Positions 1-7,277 of a DNA stretch of 61,255 nucleotides are shown here, piece by piece. Position 1 is the stretch's first letter. Each line of letters opens with the position of its first letter. Source of the DNA: Pseudomonadota bacterium (lineage in GTDB: Bacteria > Pseudomonadota > Alphaproteobacteria > Rhodospirillales > Magnetospirillaceae); assembly GCA_021781575.1 (NCBI GenBank), contig JAJXWP010000028.1:1-61255 (forward strand), given 5' to 3'. The notes beneath the pieces are model-generated. The model had not been told where the DNA came from and did no database searches. It saw nothing but the letters and a program-made list of their open reading frames with translations. The position numbers were made by a program, and so were the translations under genes.

Positions 1-488
1 TTCGTCGATAATCGCCGATTCGTCGACGGTGGCGATGCCCGCCACCACGTCGCCGTCGCCGGGGATGATGTCGCCGGCCGCGACCGACACCAGGTCGCCG
101 GCCCGCAAGCTGGCGGCCGGCACCGACTGCCATTTGGTGGCGTCGACGGCGGCGATCTTCCTGGCCATCGTATCGGTCTTGTCTTGCGCAGGAAGTCGGC
201 CTGGGCCTTGCCGCGGCCCTCGGCCACCGCTTCGGCGAAATTGGCGAACAGCACGGTGAACCACAGCCAAGCGGCGATCTGGCCGACCACGGCGACGTTG
301 ACGTGAACGCCCTGGAAGACGTCCCGGAAGAACAGAACCGTGGACAGCAGGGCGACCACGCCGGTGGTGAACATCACCGGGTTTTTCACCAGCTCGCGCG
401 GATCGAGCTTGCGGACCGAGGCGGCCACGGCCTCCCTGGCGATGGCCGGATCGAACAGCGAGATGGAATGAGGACGATGAATGCTCAT
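1..488 (-). pseudogene. kdpB: KdpB, potassium-pump P-type ATPase subunit, 5' part, frameshifted
   Basis: N-terminal part of the catalytic ATPase of the KdpFABC high-affinity K+ pump; the gene runs off the window start. The ATG at 488 has a GAGG ribosome site 9 bases upstream and follows kdpA by 8 bases. The first ~102 codons read as a normal KdpB (two membrane segments, then a stretch ending FAEAVAEGRGKAQADFLRK). At about 180/181 one base is missing. Restoring it gives the expected KTDTMARKIAAVDATKWQS and the actuator domain up to VDESAI. The next residues read IDE where the family has TGE, so the TGES phosphatase loop is changed at two positions, all by transitions. Either the gene is decaying, or the first ~190 bases carry contig-end sequence errors. 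Confidence 0.8.
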
Positions 489-496
489 GACATGCC

Positions 497-2224
497 TCAG
501 AAGGTGGTGCCGGCGACCAGCGCCAGCTGTTCGACGATGGGGCCCAGGGCGAGAACGGGGAAGAAGGTCAGGCCGCCGACCACGATGATCACGGCGATCA
601 GCAGGGCGACGAACAGCCAGCCATGGGTGGGAAAGGTGCCGGCCGAGGGTGGCACGATCTTCTTGGCGGCGACCGAACCGGCGATGGCCAGCGTCGGGAT
701 GATCACCAGGAAGCGGCCGATCAGCATCGCCAACCCCAGCATGGTGTTATGGTAGGGCGTGTTGGCCGAGAAGCCGGCGAAGGCCGAGCCGTTGTTGGCG
801 GTGGCCGAGGTGTAGGCGTACAGCGCCTCGGTCAGCCCATGCGGCCCTGGCGCGGCGATGGCCGGCGTGGCGATGGGCAGGACGACACTGAGCGCGCCGA
901 AGCCGAGGATCGACAGCGGGAAGATCATCAGGCACAGCACCGCCAGCTTGACCTCCTTGGCCTCCATCTTCTTGCCCAGATATTCCGGCGTGCGGCCCAC
1001 CATCAGCCCGGCGATGAAGACGGCGATGATGACGTCGACGATCATACCGTGCAGGCCCGAGCCGACGCCGCCGAACACCACCTCGTTCAGCATCAGATTG
1101 AACAGCGGAACCATGCCGCCGATTGGCGTGAAACTGTCATGCATGGCGTTGACCGAACCGTTGGACGAGGCCGTGGTTGCGGCGGCCCAAATGGTTGAAT
1201 TGGCGATGCCGAAGCGGACTTCCTTGCCCTCCATGTTGCCGCCGGGGGAATGGTCGCTGATGGTCTGGTCGATACCCAGCGGCTCGAACAGCGGATTGCC
1301 CTGGGCTTCCGCCCAGTAAGCGACGCCGATGCCGGTCACCAGCATCAGACCCATGGCGACGAACAGGGCACGGCCCTGCCGGCTGTCCTTGACCATGCGA
1401 CCGAAGGCGAAGACCAGGCCGGCGGCGATGAAGATCAGCGAAACCATCTCCAAAAGGTTGGTCAACGGCGTCGGATTCTCGAAGGGATGGGCCGAGTTGA
1501 CGTTGAAGAAGCCACCCCCGTTGCTGCCCAGCTGCTTGATGGCGATCTGCGAAGCGACCGGGCCCTGGGCGATGGTCTGCTTCACCCCTTCCAGGGTGGA
1601 GGCGTCTGTATAAGCGTCGAAGTTCTGCGGCACGCCCTGCCACACCAGAATAAGGGTGAAGACGATGGCCATCGGCAGCAGGATGTAGACGATCGAACGG
1701 ATCGCATCGACGTAGAAATTGCCCAGCGTCTTGGCCGAACGGCGGGTGAAGCCGCGCACCAGCGCCACAAGCACCGCCATGCCGGTAGCCGCCGAGGTGA
1801 AGTTGTGCACCGTCATGCCCATCATTTGGGTCAGGTAGCTCATGGTGCTTTCGCCGCCGTAGCTCTGCCAATTGGTGTTGGTGGCGAAGCTGATGGCGGT
1901 GTTGAAGGCGAGGTCCGGGGTGACCGGCGCTTCGCCTGCTGGATTGAGCGGCAGCATGGCCTGCAGGCGCATGATCGCATACATCGCCACAATGCCGACC
2001 AGGCTGAAGGCGAGTACGGCGAAGGCGTAAGCTGTCCAATGCTGCTCCTGCTCGGGGTTGACGGCGCAAATTCGGTAGAGCCCGCGTTCGACGGGTCGGA
2101 GAAGCGGCGAGAGAAAGGTGCGTTCGCCCTGATAGATACGGGCCATGTAGAACCCGAGCGGTATGGCCCCGGCGGTAACGACGACGCAGTAAAGAACGAT
2201 CTGAAGGATGCCGGCAGATGTCAT
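497..2224 (-). CDS. kdpA: KdpA, potassium-transporting ATPase K+-binding subunit
   Basis: Integral membrane subunit that binds and translocates K+ in the KdpFABC complex. At 575 aa it has full family length, with about ten hydrophobic segments. The four filter-like repeats are visible, for example the [18 protein letters not shown] stretch and the [16 protein letters not shown] stretch. The ATG at 2224 sits 11 bases after the kdpF stop with a GGAG ribosome site between, so it is translated from the kdpF mRNA. Nothing in the protein looks damaged, in contrast to kdpB downstream. Confidence 0.97.
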   Translation of the reverse strand: MTSAGILQIVLYCVVVTAGAIPLGFYMARIYQGERTFLSPLLRPVERGLYRICAVNPEQEQHWTAYAFAVLAFSLVGIVAMYAIMRLQAMLPLNPAGEAPVTPDLAFNTAISFATNTNWQSYGGESTMSYLTQMMGMTVHNFTSAATGMAVLVALVRGFTRRSAKTLGNFYVDAIRSIVYILLPMAIVFTLILVWQGVPQNFDAYTDASTLEGVKQTIAQGPVASQIAIKQLGSNGGGFFNVNSAHPFENPTPLTNLLEMVSLIFIAAGLVFAFGRMVKDSRQGRALFVAMGLMLVTGIGVAYWAEAQGNPLFEPLGIDQTISDHSPGGNMEGKEVRFGIANSTIWAAATTASSNGSVNAMHDSFTPIGGMVPLFNLMLNEVVFGGVGSGLHGMIVDVIIAVFIAGLMVGRTPEYLGKKMEAKEVKLAVLCLMIFPLSILGFGALSVVLPIATPAIAAPGPHGLTEALYAYTSATANNGSAFAGFSANTPYHNTMLGLAMLIGRFLVIIPTLAIAGSVAAKKIVPPSAGTFPTHGWLFVALLIAVIIVVGGLTFFPVLALGPIVEQLALVAGTTF

Positions 2225-2235
2225 GGTCTGCTCCT

Positions 2236-2325
2236 TTAGAAACGTTCGGGACGGACCAGGGCGTAGGCGAGGTAGGCGAACAACCCCGCCGACACGACGG
2301 CGCCGAGAATGAAATCGATGGTCAT
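2236..2325 (-). CDS. kdpF: KdpF, small stabilising subunit of the K+ pump
   Basis: A 29-aa single-span membrane peptide: [19 protein letters not shown] followed by [10 protein letters not shown] and a stop. This matches the KdpF pattern of one hydrophobic helix ending in a Y-x-L-x-x-P/A-E-x-F tail. KdpF stabilises the KdpABC complex in other bacteria. It lies directly upstream of kdpA, as usual, and downstream of another tiny membrane ORF. Confidence 0.92.
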   Translation of the reverse strand: MTIDFILGAVVSAGLFAYLAYALVRPERF

Positions 2326-2338
2326 GACAGGCTCCGCT

Positions 2339-2422
2339 CTACAGAAGGTCGCAGCCGCGGACGAACAACGCGCCGCCAGCGAAAAAGGCGACGATAGCCG
2401 TCAGGAAAAGGATATCGAGCAT
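2339..2422 (-). CDS. 27-aa membrane peptide leading the kdp operon
   Basis: ATG at 2422 after a GGAGAG ribosome site. It encodes MLDILFLTAIVAFFAGGAL then FVRGCDLL and a stop. One hydrophobic helix is followed by a short R-G-C-D tail. It ends 13 bases before the kdpF start and is therefore the first cistron of the operon. Similar tiny ORFs with a Y/F-x-R-x-C-D-x-L ending occur upstream of kdpF in other proteobacteria (recollection, not searched). A fifth pump-associated peptide or a leader ORF are both possible. Confidence 0.65.
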   Translation of the reverse strand: MLDILFLTAIVAFFAGGALFVRGCDLL

Positions 2423-2656
2423 GTTGGCTCTCCGGATTGCACCAGCCTGTAGTGCATAGCTCCAGATGCCATTAAGGTTCCATGTAGAAATCTAGGCATT
2501 CTGATAAACAGTTTGTAAAGACTGCATAATCATGCGGTAAATGATAGGTCAGCAGCTGTTATGTAGAAAAAAGACGACAGTATACCGTCAAAAATGTGAC
2601 AAATATTAAATATAAGTTGGCAGAAATGCCGCATAATGTTTGCGGAATTCCGCATT
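2423..2656 (-). promoter_or_regulatory. AT-rich control region upstream of the kdp operon
   Basis: A 234-base stretch much richer in A/T than its surroundings, directly upstream of the first kdp-operon ORF. On the minus strand it holds TTTACA/TTTATC-type elements reminiscent of the T-rich KdpE target in E. coli, and possible -10 hexamers. I cannot fix a transcription start. Its far end contains the palindromic cluster at 2629-2655. Confidence 0.45.
2629..2655. repeat. CCGCA/TGCGG palindromic cluster
   Basis: CCGCAT occurs at 2629-2634 and 2650-2655, exactly 21 bp apart, with TGCGG between them in inverse orientation. TGCGGAATTCCGCA (2641-2654) is a perfect 14-bp palindrome. The helical-turn spacing suggests a dimeric regulator site. 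It sits between the end of the dapA-side small ORFs and the kdp control region, so either flank could be its target. There is no T-run, so it is a poor terminator. Confidence 0.4.
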
Positions 2657-2914
2657 CTAATTAACATCAAAGCGGTATTTTCGCCTTTGAACGGCGCGCG
2701 AGTGCATGTCCGCCCGCCGCCTGATCCGCCGAATCGCGCGCCTTTCCCCGCTCGAGTTCACCCGCACTGCGGCAAGTGGCCGCCAGCCGTGGATCCGGCT
2801 GTCCAACGGATCCAGGCCGCGCCGTCCGACGTGGCAAAGCTCCCAGCAGGCGAGGAGAATGCGGAGCAGTTCCCGCACACCGGGCGCTGCGCTACGAAAG
2901 GTGACAAGGCTCAT
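2657..2914 (-). CDS. Small Arg-rich hypothetical protein (85 aa), coupled
   Basis: Starts MSLVTFRSAAPGVRELL; the ATG at 2914 overlaps the stop of the preceding small ORF as ATGA. The middle reads LLACWELCHVGRRGL, and the C-terminal third is strongly basic (RRAIRRIRRRADMHSRAVQ). I recognise no domain. The stop-start overlap and its position after dapA are the main support for it being a gene. The alternative is fortuitous reading in GC-rich DNA. Confidence 0.35.
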   Translation of the reverse strand: MSLVTFRSAAPGVRELLRILLACWELCHVGRRGLDPLDSRIHGWRPLAAVRVNSSGERRAIRRIRRRADMHSRAVQRRKYRFDVN

Positions 2915-3072
2915 TTCCCCACGGCCGTCAGGATCAAAGCGATCGCGGCTCTCGTCACGGCGAATCCGGAAAGGACCACCGTGACCCGAACCCATAGGGG
3001 CGGCGGATCGGACCTCACATACCACCGGCGCAGGCCTGCCAATTCGGAGATCTTCGTCACCGACAGGATCAT
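2911..3072 (-). CDS. 53-aa hypothetical protein downstream of dapA
   Basis: ATG at 3072, 12 bases after the dapA stop, with an AGAG-like ribosome site. The protein begins MILSVTKISELAGLRRWYV and has a C-terminal hydrophobic stretch (VTVVLSGFAVTRAAIALIL), compatible with a single membrane helix. Its stop overlaps the next ORF (ATGA). Codon third positions are mostly G/C, as in real genes here. No family recognised. Confidence 0.4.
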   Translation of the reverse strand: MILSVTKISELAGLRRWYVRSDPPPLWVRVTVVLSGFAVTRAAIALILTAVGK

Positions 3073-3084
3073 GGAGATATCTCT

Positions 3085-4071
3085 TCAGGCGGCGGCGTTT
3101 TGCCGGCCGCTGCGGGCGGCGGCCATCTCCCCCGCTTTTGCCGCTTCGGCATCGACGATGGCGTCCAGGGCGTGCAGGACTGCAGCATGGCGGCTCTGGG
3201 CCAAGGGCGTCAGCGGCAACCGCAGCTCATCGCCGGCTAGACCCAGGCGGGCGAGCGCCCATTTGACCGGGATGGGGTTGGTCTCGACGCACATCGCCTC
3301 GCTCAGCGTGTCGATGAGGACGCGCAAATGCTGGAACAGCGAGAATTCATTGGCCTCCCAGACCGCGTGCAATGTGGCGCAAAGCGCCGGCGCGACGTTA
3401 CCGGTCACCGAAATGCACCCCGCGCTGCCCAGCGCCAGGTATTCGCCAACCCGGCAATCGTCGCCGCACAGCAGGAGAAAGTCGTTCCTCAGCAGGCGGC
3501 GGATCGCCTTGGCCCGCTCCAGGTCGCCCGATGCGTCCTTGAGACCGACGATATTGGGCAAGTCGGCCAGGCGCTCGATGGTGTCGGTGGTGAGGCGGAT
3601 GCCGCTCCGTGCCGGAACGTCGTAGACCAGCACCGGAAGATCGGAACAGGACTGCACCGCCTTGAAATGCTGATAGATCCCTTCCTGGGAGGGGCGGTTG
3701 TAATAGGGAACGACCGACAACACCGCGTCGGCGCCCAGTCGCGCCGCCTCCTGCACCAGATCTACCGCCGTCGCCGTGCAGTTCGATCCCGCTCCGGCAA
3801 TCACCGGCACCCGGCCGGCCGCGACCTTGACAGCCAGTTCGATCAGCCGAAGCTGCTCGGCCCGGCTCAGCGTCGAAACCTCGCCGGTGGTGCCGCAGGG
3901 AACGAGCGCGGCGGTGCCGCGCTCGATCTGCCGCTGGCAGAGAAAGACGAAGGCATCTTCGTCGATTCGCCCTTTCTTGAAGGGGGTGACGAGCGCCGTC
4001 ATGGATCCGCTCAAGCCGGCCTGTCGGTGATTGGGCAGGCGGGGGATGGCACAGTCGGTCATGCTGCCCAT
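3085..4071 (-). CDS. dapA: DapA-family 4-hydroxy-tetrahydrodipicolinate synthase
   Basis: Class I aldolase-type (beta/alpha)8 enzyme that condenses pyruvate with aspartate semialdehyde in lysine/DAP synthesis. Visible catalytic features are CGTTGE (T61-T62), tyrosine Y150 in VLVYDVP, R155 in ARSG and Schiff-base lysine K178 in VGLKDASGD. The length of 328 aa includes ~17 extra N-terminal residues. The ATG at 4071 has an AGAGGG ribosome site 4-5 bases upstream; a second ATG at 4062 overlaps the upstream stop as ATGA. Its neighbours are not lysine genes, so it may be a paralogue; the family also includes sugar-acid aldolases such as N-acetylneuraminate lyase. Confidence 0.88.
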   Translation of the reverse strand: MGSMTDCAIPRLPNHRQAGLSGSMTALVTPFKKGRIDEDAFVFLCQRQIERGTAALVPCGTTGEVSTLSRAEQLRLIELAVKVAAGRVPVIAGAGSNCTATAVDLVQEAARLGADAVLSVVPYYNRPSQEGIYQHFKAVQSCSDLPVLVYDVPARSGIRLTTDTIERLADLPNIVGLKDASGDLERAKAIRRLLRNDFLLLCGDDCRVGEYLALGSAGCISVTGNVAPALCATLHAVWEANEFSLFQHLRVLIDTLSEAMCVETNPIPVKWALARLGLAGDELRLPLTPLAQSRHAAVLHALDAIVDAEAAKAGEMAAARSGRQNAAA

Positions 4072-4477
4072 TTGACCCTCTCGGACCGATGGGCGGTGAC
4101 CAGAAGGCGTCCGGCAGCCCGCCCATCGGCTCGGCTGCGGCCAGCTCGATCACGACCAGGCGAAGCCCTTCCGTATGCAGCACCGCAGAGGCGATATGCC
4201 CGTCGACCTCGGCGACGCCGGTGATCCACACCACGTCCGCAGGGTCCTTGCGCATACAAAGGGAGTCGGGATCGCCCCCCGTCGCCGAGCGGCAGCCGCA
4301 ATGGGCCAGAGCGACCAGATGGGCGGACAACTTCCTCCCGATCACCATCACACGGTCGTCAGGGCGGATATCGGCGGCAGCGAGAAGGCGATCGATCGAG
4401 CCGTCAGCGGCTCCGACCGGGAACGCCATCGCTACAGGAATTTCAAACTTGGACTGCTGCATCGACATGGTCGACAT
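4059..4477 (-). pseudogene. Rossmann/methyltransferase-like protein, apparent frameshift
   Basis: From the ATG at 4477 the frame reads a Rossmann-like pattern: strand DRVMVIG, then ATGGDPDSL, ADVVWITGV and LRLVVIEL, resembling a minimal SAM-methyltransferase fold. Around 4095-4130 it loses sense and runs on through dapA. The -1 frame supplies the missing last strand GRLLVTAHRSERVKWAA with a stop at 4059 that overlaps the dapA start region. That fits a single coding sequence of ~138 codons broken by a small deletion, or a sequencing error. Function unknown; close coupling to dapA is the contextual clue. Confidence 0.5.
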
Positions 4478-4562
4478 AGCGTGGAATCCATTGCAATTGA
4501 CGATGGAAGAATCCTATGCGGGCTGCCGATAAAGCCTCCATACGGTTGTTTGTCCCGCGCTC

Positions 4563-4772
4563 TTAGTTTTCTTTTATCGGACGGCGATGCCGCGGCGATG
4601 GATTGCCTGCCAGTCTCGTGCGCAACGACAATATTTCCGCCAATCCGACGTGATCCCGTTCCATCAGCTTCTGGACAATCGGATCGCACAGCATTTCGGA
4701 CAGCCGCGGTTCCTCGCAGGGCCGCGACCATGGGGCCGGCTTCTTGACCGGGGCGCAATGGCGTTCATTCAT
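4563..4772 (-). CDS. Small hypothetical protein coupled to rlpA (69 aa)
   Basis: The ATG at 4772 overlaps the rlpA stop by 8 bases (ATGAATGA). It begins MNERHCAPVKKPAPWSR and has a predicted helical centre, LSEMLCDPIVQKLMERDHV, of a kind I associate with short uncharacterised alphaproteobacterial proteins. Hydrophilic, with no signal peptide. Translational coupling to rlpA supports a real gene; function unknown. Confidence 0.55.
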   Translation of the reverse strand: MNERHCAPVKKPAPWSRPCEEPRLSEMLCDPIVQKLMERDHVGLAEILSLRTRLAGNPSPRHRRPIKEN

Positions 4773-5187
4773 GGGAAAGAACCTCCACTCTGACGGTGGC
4801 GAGGCCGTCATTAAGCATGGCCAGGTCGCGGGCAGCGCGCTCTGACAGGTCGATGATCCGCCCCGCGACGTACGGGCCGCGGTCGTTCACCTTGACGACG
4901 CAGCTGCGGCCATTTTTCAGGTTGGTCACGCGGACGAAGGTGCCCAAGGGCAGGTCGCGATGCGCCGCAGTGCGGAGATGTGGCGAATGGATCTCGCCGC
5001 TGGCGGTCGGCCGCCCGGCATGGCGCCCGCCATACCAGGAGGCGATGCCCTTCATCGGCGGCAGCGGCAAGGCGGCCACCTGCATTTCAGGCGACGCATC
5101 GGTCCCGCCCGCCAGCGCCGGCTGCGCCATCGCTGACAGCAAACCGGCGGCAAGGGCCGCGAAAAGCCGCGAACGGAGTACTCTCAT
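4765..5187 (-). CDS. rlpA: RlpA-like septal lytic transglycosylase
   Basis: Exported protein with a double-psi beta-barrel domain, related to RlpA, which cleaves peptidoglycan strands lacking stem peptides at the septum. From the ATG at 5187 it is 140 aa: a signal peptide (MRVLRSRLFAALAAGLLSAM, AQPALA cleavage), then ASWYGG, E65 in TASGE, H76 and D102 in VKVNDRGPY, the expected active-site set. No SPOR domain follows, so septal targeting would need another route. The reading frame is open further upstream, but those residues look non-coding. Confidence 0.88.
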   Translation of the reverse strand: MRVLRSRLFAALAAGLLSAMAQPALAGGTDASPEMQVAALPLPPMKGIASWYGGRHAGRPTASGEIHSPHLRTAAHRDLPLGTFVRVTNLKNGRSCVVKVNDRGPYVAGRIIDLSERAARDLAMLNDGLATVRVEVLSHE

Positions 5188-5504
5188 ACCTGCCATCCCA
5201 TGAATGGTTGGGTCGGCAGAACCGATACCAGCGCCTGGCGGCGGCCCTCCATACGGTTTCGCGTAAACGAATAAAGGTCTCCTAAATGCGGCGTCGCGCC
5301 GAACCGACGGCGGTCGCGGGAAAATCGGCAACCGTCTCAGCTGGTGCCGGGGGGCAATCGGCAAACCTTATCCAACCTGCATGCGATCTTTACGGCGTGC
5401 TTATTTTTTGTCCCGGTATCCGTATCGATTCTTGATGCGGGCGCGGCTTACAAGAGACGGCTGGCCGCAGTGTGTCGGTGGGGGAGGAAGAATGGGAAAC
5501 AGTC
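5188..5504. other. Divergent intergenic region rlpA / KdpE-like regulator
   Basis: 317 bases between divergent genes. It contains a T-rich tract (5400-5410) and the GGGGGAGGAAG purine run near 5480, but no promoter pair I would defend and no convincing small ORF. Confidence 0.4.
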
Positions 5505-6191
5505 ATGCCACGCATCCTGGTCGTCGATGACGAGCCGCAGATCCGCAGATTCCTGCGCATCAGCTTGGGGGCGAACGGTTACGAGGTGACCGAGGCCGAA
5601 ACGGCGACGGCCGGAATCGACGCCCTGCGCAATGCGCCCGTCGATCTGGTCATTCTCGATCTCGGTCTGCCCGATATGGATGGCCAGGAGGCGATCAGCG
5701 CCATCCGCGAGTTCTCCTCGGTCACCATTCTCGTGCTGTCGGTGCGCGCCGATGAAACCGACAAGGTCGAGGCTTTGGACCGCGGCGCCAACGACTATAT
5801 GGTCAAGCCGTTCGGAATCGGCGAACTCACGGCCCGGGTCCGCGCCGCCCTGCGGCAACGTGTGAGCGATGACAGCCGCCCCCAGGTTCTGCAGGTCGGA
5901 TCCTTGCGGATCGACTTCACCCGAAGGGTCGTCAGCCGCAACGACACCGAAATACACTTGTCGAAACGGGAATACGAGTTGCTGAACTTCCTTGCCGCCA
6001 GTCCAGACCATGTGCTGACGCATAAGCAGATCCTGAAAGCCCTGTGGGGACCGGCGCATACGGAAGATACAGCCTATTTGCGGGTCTATATCAATCAACT
6101 GCGGCAGAAGCTGGAAGCCGACCCTTCGGCACCTCGCCTGATCGTCACGGAACCGGGGGTGGGCTATCGCCTGCGTCTCGATGACGATTGA
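5505..6191 (+). CDS. KdpE-like OmpR-family response regulator, orphan
   Basis: 228-aa two-domain regulator. The receiver has acidic residues D8-D9, phospho-acceptor D52 (LVILDLGLPDMDG) and K101 in VKPFG. The winged-helix output domain ends LRQKLEADPSAPRLIVTEPGVGYRL. The spacing and the phrases VLSVRADETDKVEALD and KPFGIGELTARVRAALR closely resemble KdpE. ATG at 5505 is preferred; an in-frame GTG lies at 5472. No histidine kinase is adjacent, and the kdp operon 3 kb away is on the other strand. It may control kdp together with a distant kinase, or be a paralogue with another role. Confidence 0.85.
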   Translation: MPRILVVDDEPQIRRFLRISLGANGYEVTEAETATAGIDALRNAPVDLVILDLGLPDMDGQEAISAIREFSSVTILVLSVRADETDKVEALDRGANDYMVKPFGIGELTARVRAALRQRVSDDSRPQVLQVGSLRIDFTRRVVSRNDTEIHLSKREYELLNFLAASPDHVLTHKQILKALWGPAHTEDTAYLRVYINQLRQKLEADPSAPRLIVTEPGVGYRLRLDDD

Positions 6192-6200
6192 GGGACGGCC

Positions 6201-6230
6201 GAAAGCCTTTATGAAAATTCAACGGCTTTC
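6201..6230 (+). terminator. Hairpin after the KdpE-like gene
   Basis: GAAAGCC (6201-6207) and GGCTTTC (6224-6230) can form a 7-bp stem 10 bases after the stop codon. There is no strong T-run afterwards, so terminator function is only a suggestion. Confidence 0.3.
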
Positions 6231-6303
6231 CCTGTGGATCCCTTATGCATCCACCTTCACAATTCGATCCACGTCCGTATCGACATGCAGGCGGAGCACT
6301 CTG

Positions 6304-6522
6304 ATGACACCAAGGGTGCGGCGATTTCTTGATTTTGGGCAGGAATACAAGCCTGGCCTGATTCTGGTCGCGGTCGTCCTGCTCCTCGGCTTTGCATTTA
6401 GCCGGCTGATCGATAGCGCTCCGCGCAGTGAGGCAGACCTGAACGCGGCGATTAACCGCGTGTACAACCTGGCTGCGCAGCCGGTTGTTTGCCTTCCGGC
6501 AAAGGCGCCGCCGACCCGTTAA
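6304..6522 (+). CDS. 72-aa single-span membrane protein, hypothetical
   Basis: ATG at 6304 with GGCGGAG about 9 bases upstream. The protein starts MTPRVRRFLDFGQEYKPG, then a clear membrane helix LILVAVVLLLGFAF, then a soluble tail. The last codons abut the decayed toxin remnant on the opposite strand, so the C-terminus may have been created by the same deletion. No family recognised. Confidence 0.5.
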   Translation: MTPRVRRFLDFGQEYKPGLILVAVVLLLGFAFSRLIDSAPRSEADLNAAINRVYNLAAQPVVCLPAKAPPTR

Positions 6523-6524
6523 GC

Positions 6525-6588
6525 CAGCCTGGCCCAGGACCGGCCGGATCAGGATATTGGCGTCCAGCACCAGGGCCTGCCGGATCAT
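6525..6588 (-). pseudogene. Truncated PIN-domain (VapC-type) toxin remnant
   Basis: The ATG at 6588 overlaps the antitoxin stop (ATGA) and reads MIRQALVLDANILIRPVLG. This is the beta-1 strand of a PIN ribonuclease with its first catalytic aspartate (LDAN). After ~20 residues the sequence becomes unrelated and Arg/Cys-rich, so the remaining ~110 residues with the other acidic residues are gone. The break coincides with the end of the plus-strand ORF at 6522. A nuclease-active product is not possible. Confidence 0.7.
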
Positions 6589-6839
6589 TTGTCCGCTGCC
6601 TGGCGCGCCTTGAATTCCGCCACCAATTCGTCTTCGGACAGGCCTTTGGCGGCCAGCATCGCCTCCAGCTTCGCCGCTGCTTCCTTGAGAGCGTCCAGTT
6701 CCGCCTGCGTCCGTCCGCGCCGCGCCGGAATGTAATAACCGATCGTCTCGCCGTGCCGGGTGATGGCGACGGGGGACATGGCGTCCAAATAGGACGGCAG
6801 CTTCGCCCGGAATTCCTTCACGCCCACCTTGATCTCCAT
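6585..6839 (-). CDS. Phd/YefM-type antitoxin
   Basis: 84-aa antitoxin: MEIKVGVKEFRAKLPSYLD is the DNA-binding Phd/YefM N-terminus, followed by ITRHGETIGYYIP and a helical C-terminal toxin-binding part (LKEAAAKLEAMLAAKGLSE). It normally neutralises the toxin encoded directly after it and represses the pair. Here the toxin survives only as a 20-residue stub, leaving an orphan antitoxin that might still act as a repressor or counteract related toxins elsewhere. Confidence 0.85.
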   Translation of the reverse strand: MEIKVGVKEFRAKLPSYLDAMSPVAITRHGETIGYYIPARRGRTQAELDALKEAAAKLEAMLAAKGLSEDELVAEFKARQAADK

Positions 6840-6854
6840 GGCGGCACCCTTCCT

Positions 6855-6870
6855 GTGTACTCAGGTGTAC
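6855..6870. promoter_or_regulatory. GTGTAC direct pair upstream of the antitoxin
   Basis: GTGTAC at 6855-6860 and 6865-6870, 10 bp (one helical turn) apart, 16 bp upstream of the antitoxin ATG. The spacing fits an autorepression operator of a Phd/YefM protein. Inference from position only. Confidence 0.4.
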
Positions 6871-6912
6871 GCCTTAGCAGACTGACGCAGGATGATCCAG
6901 TTTGCCGACGGG

Positions 6913-6975
6913 ATGGAACATTCCAAGAACCTGTTTCGGGCGCGCCGGAAACTGTCAGGAACCACTGGCGAATAG
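6913..6975 (+). repeat. 63-bp direct repeat, left copy
   Basis: Shares 56 of 63 bases with 7775-7837 in the same orientation. Each copy opens with ATG and closes with TAG in frame (20 codons, MEHSKNLFRARRKLSGTTGE here), but all six altered codons change the amino acid, so it is unlikely to be selected as protein. The core GTTTCGGGCGCGCCGGAAAC is a 20-bp near-palindrome. It flanks the toxin-antitoxin pair on the left. Confidence 0.85.
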
Positions 6976-7013
6976 CTTTTCCGGTCCGCGGTGTATGGGA
7001 GTAGAGTGGGATT

Positions 7014-7277
7014 ATGTCCGAGAAACTCGTCATCGACCTGCCGCCTTTCGTTGACCTTCCGCCCGATGTAGCAGACGATCAGGCGAACCTTCGTGGCGCA
7101 ATTGCGGCTGTGCTGTACAAGCAAGGCCGTCTTTCGCCGCTTCAGGCCCAACGTCTGATGGGCGTCACAAGGCGGGAATTCGAGGAGCGGCTGAACGGAC
7201 TCGGCTTCACCGTCATGGATGACGCTGACACTTCCGACGAAATTGCGGCCGCCGGACGGCTTGCCAAGCGTCAATGA
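7014..7277 (+). CDS. UPF0175-family antitoxin
   Basis: 87-aa protein with the UPF0175 pattern: a short N-terminal strand, LRGAIAAVLYKQGRLSPLQAQ helix and a LMGVTRREFEERLNGLG helix-turn-helix-like segment. This family is usually the upstream partner of DUF3368 PIN-like proteins and is thought to be the antitoxin. Its stop overlaps the next start (ATGA). The pair lies exactly between the two 63-bp repeats. Confidence 0.85.
   Translation: MSEKLVIDLPPFVDLPPDVADDQANLRGAIAAVLYKQGRLSPLQAQRLMGVTRREFEERLNGLGFTVMDDADTSDEIAAAGRLAKRQ

Noticed and set aside
2636-3625. 329-codon plus-strand ORF across the kdp/dapA interval
   Set aside because: It runs antisense through dapA and the small ORFs, has no domain, and begins in the AT-rich control region without a ribosome site.
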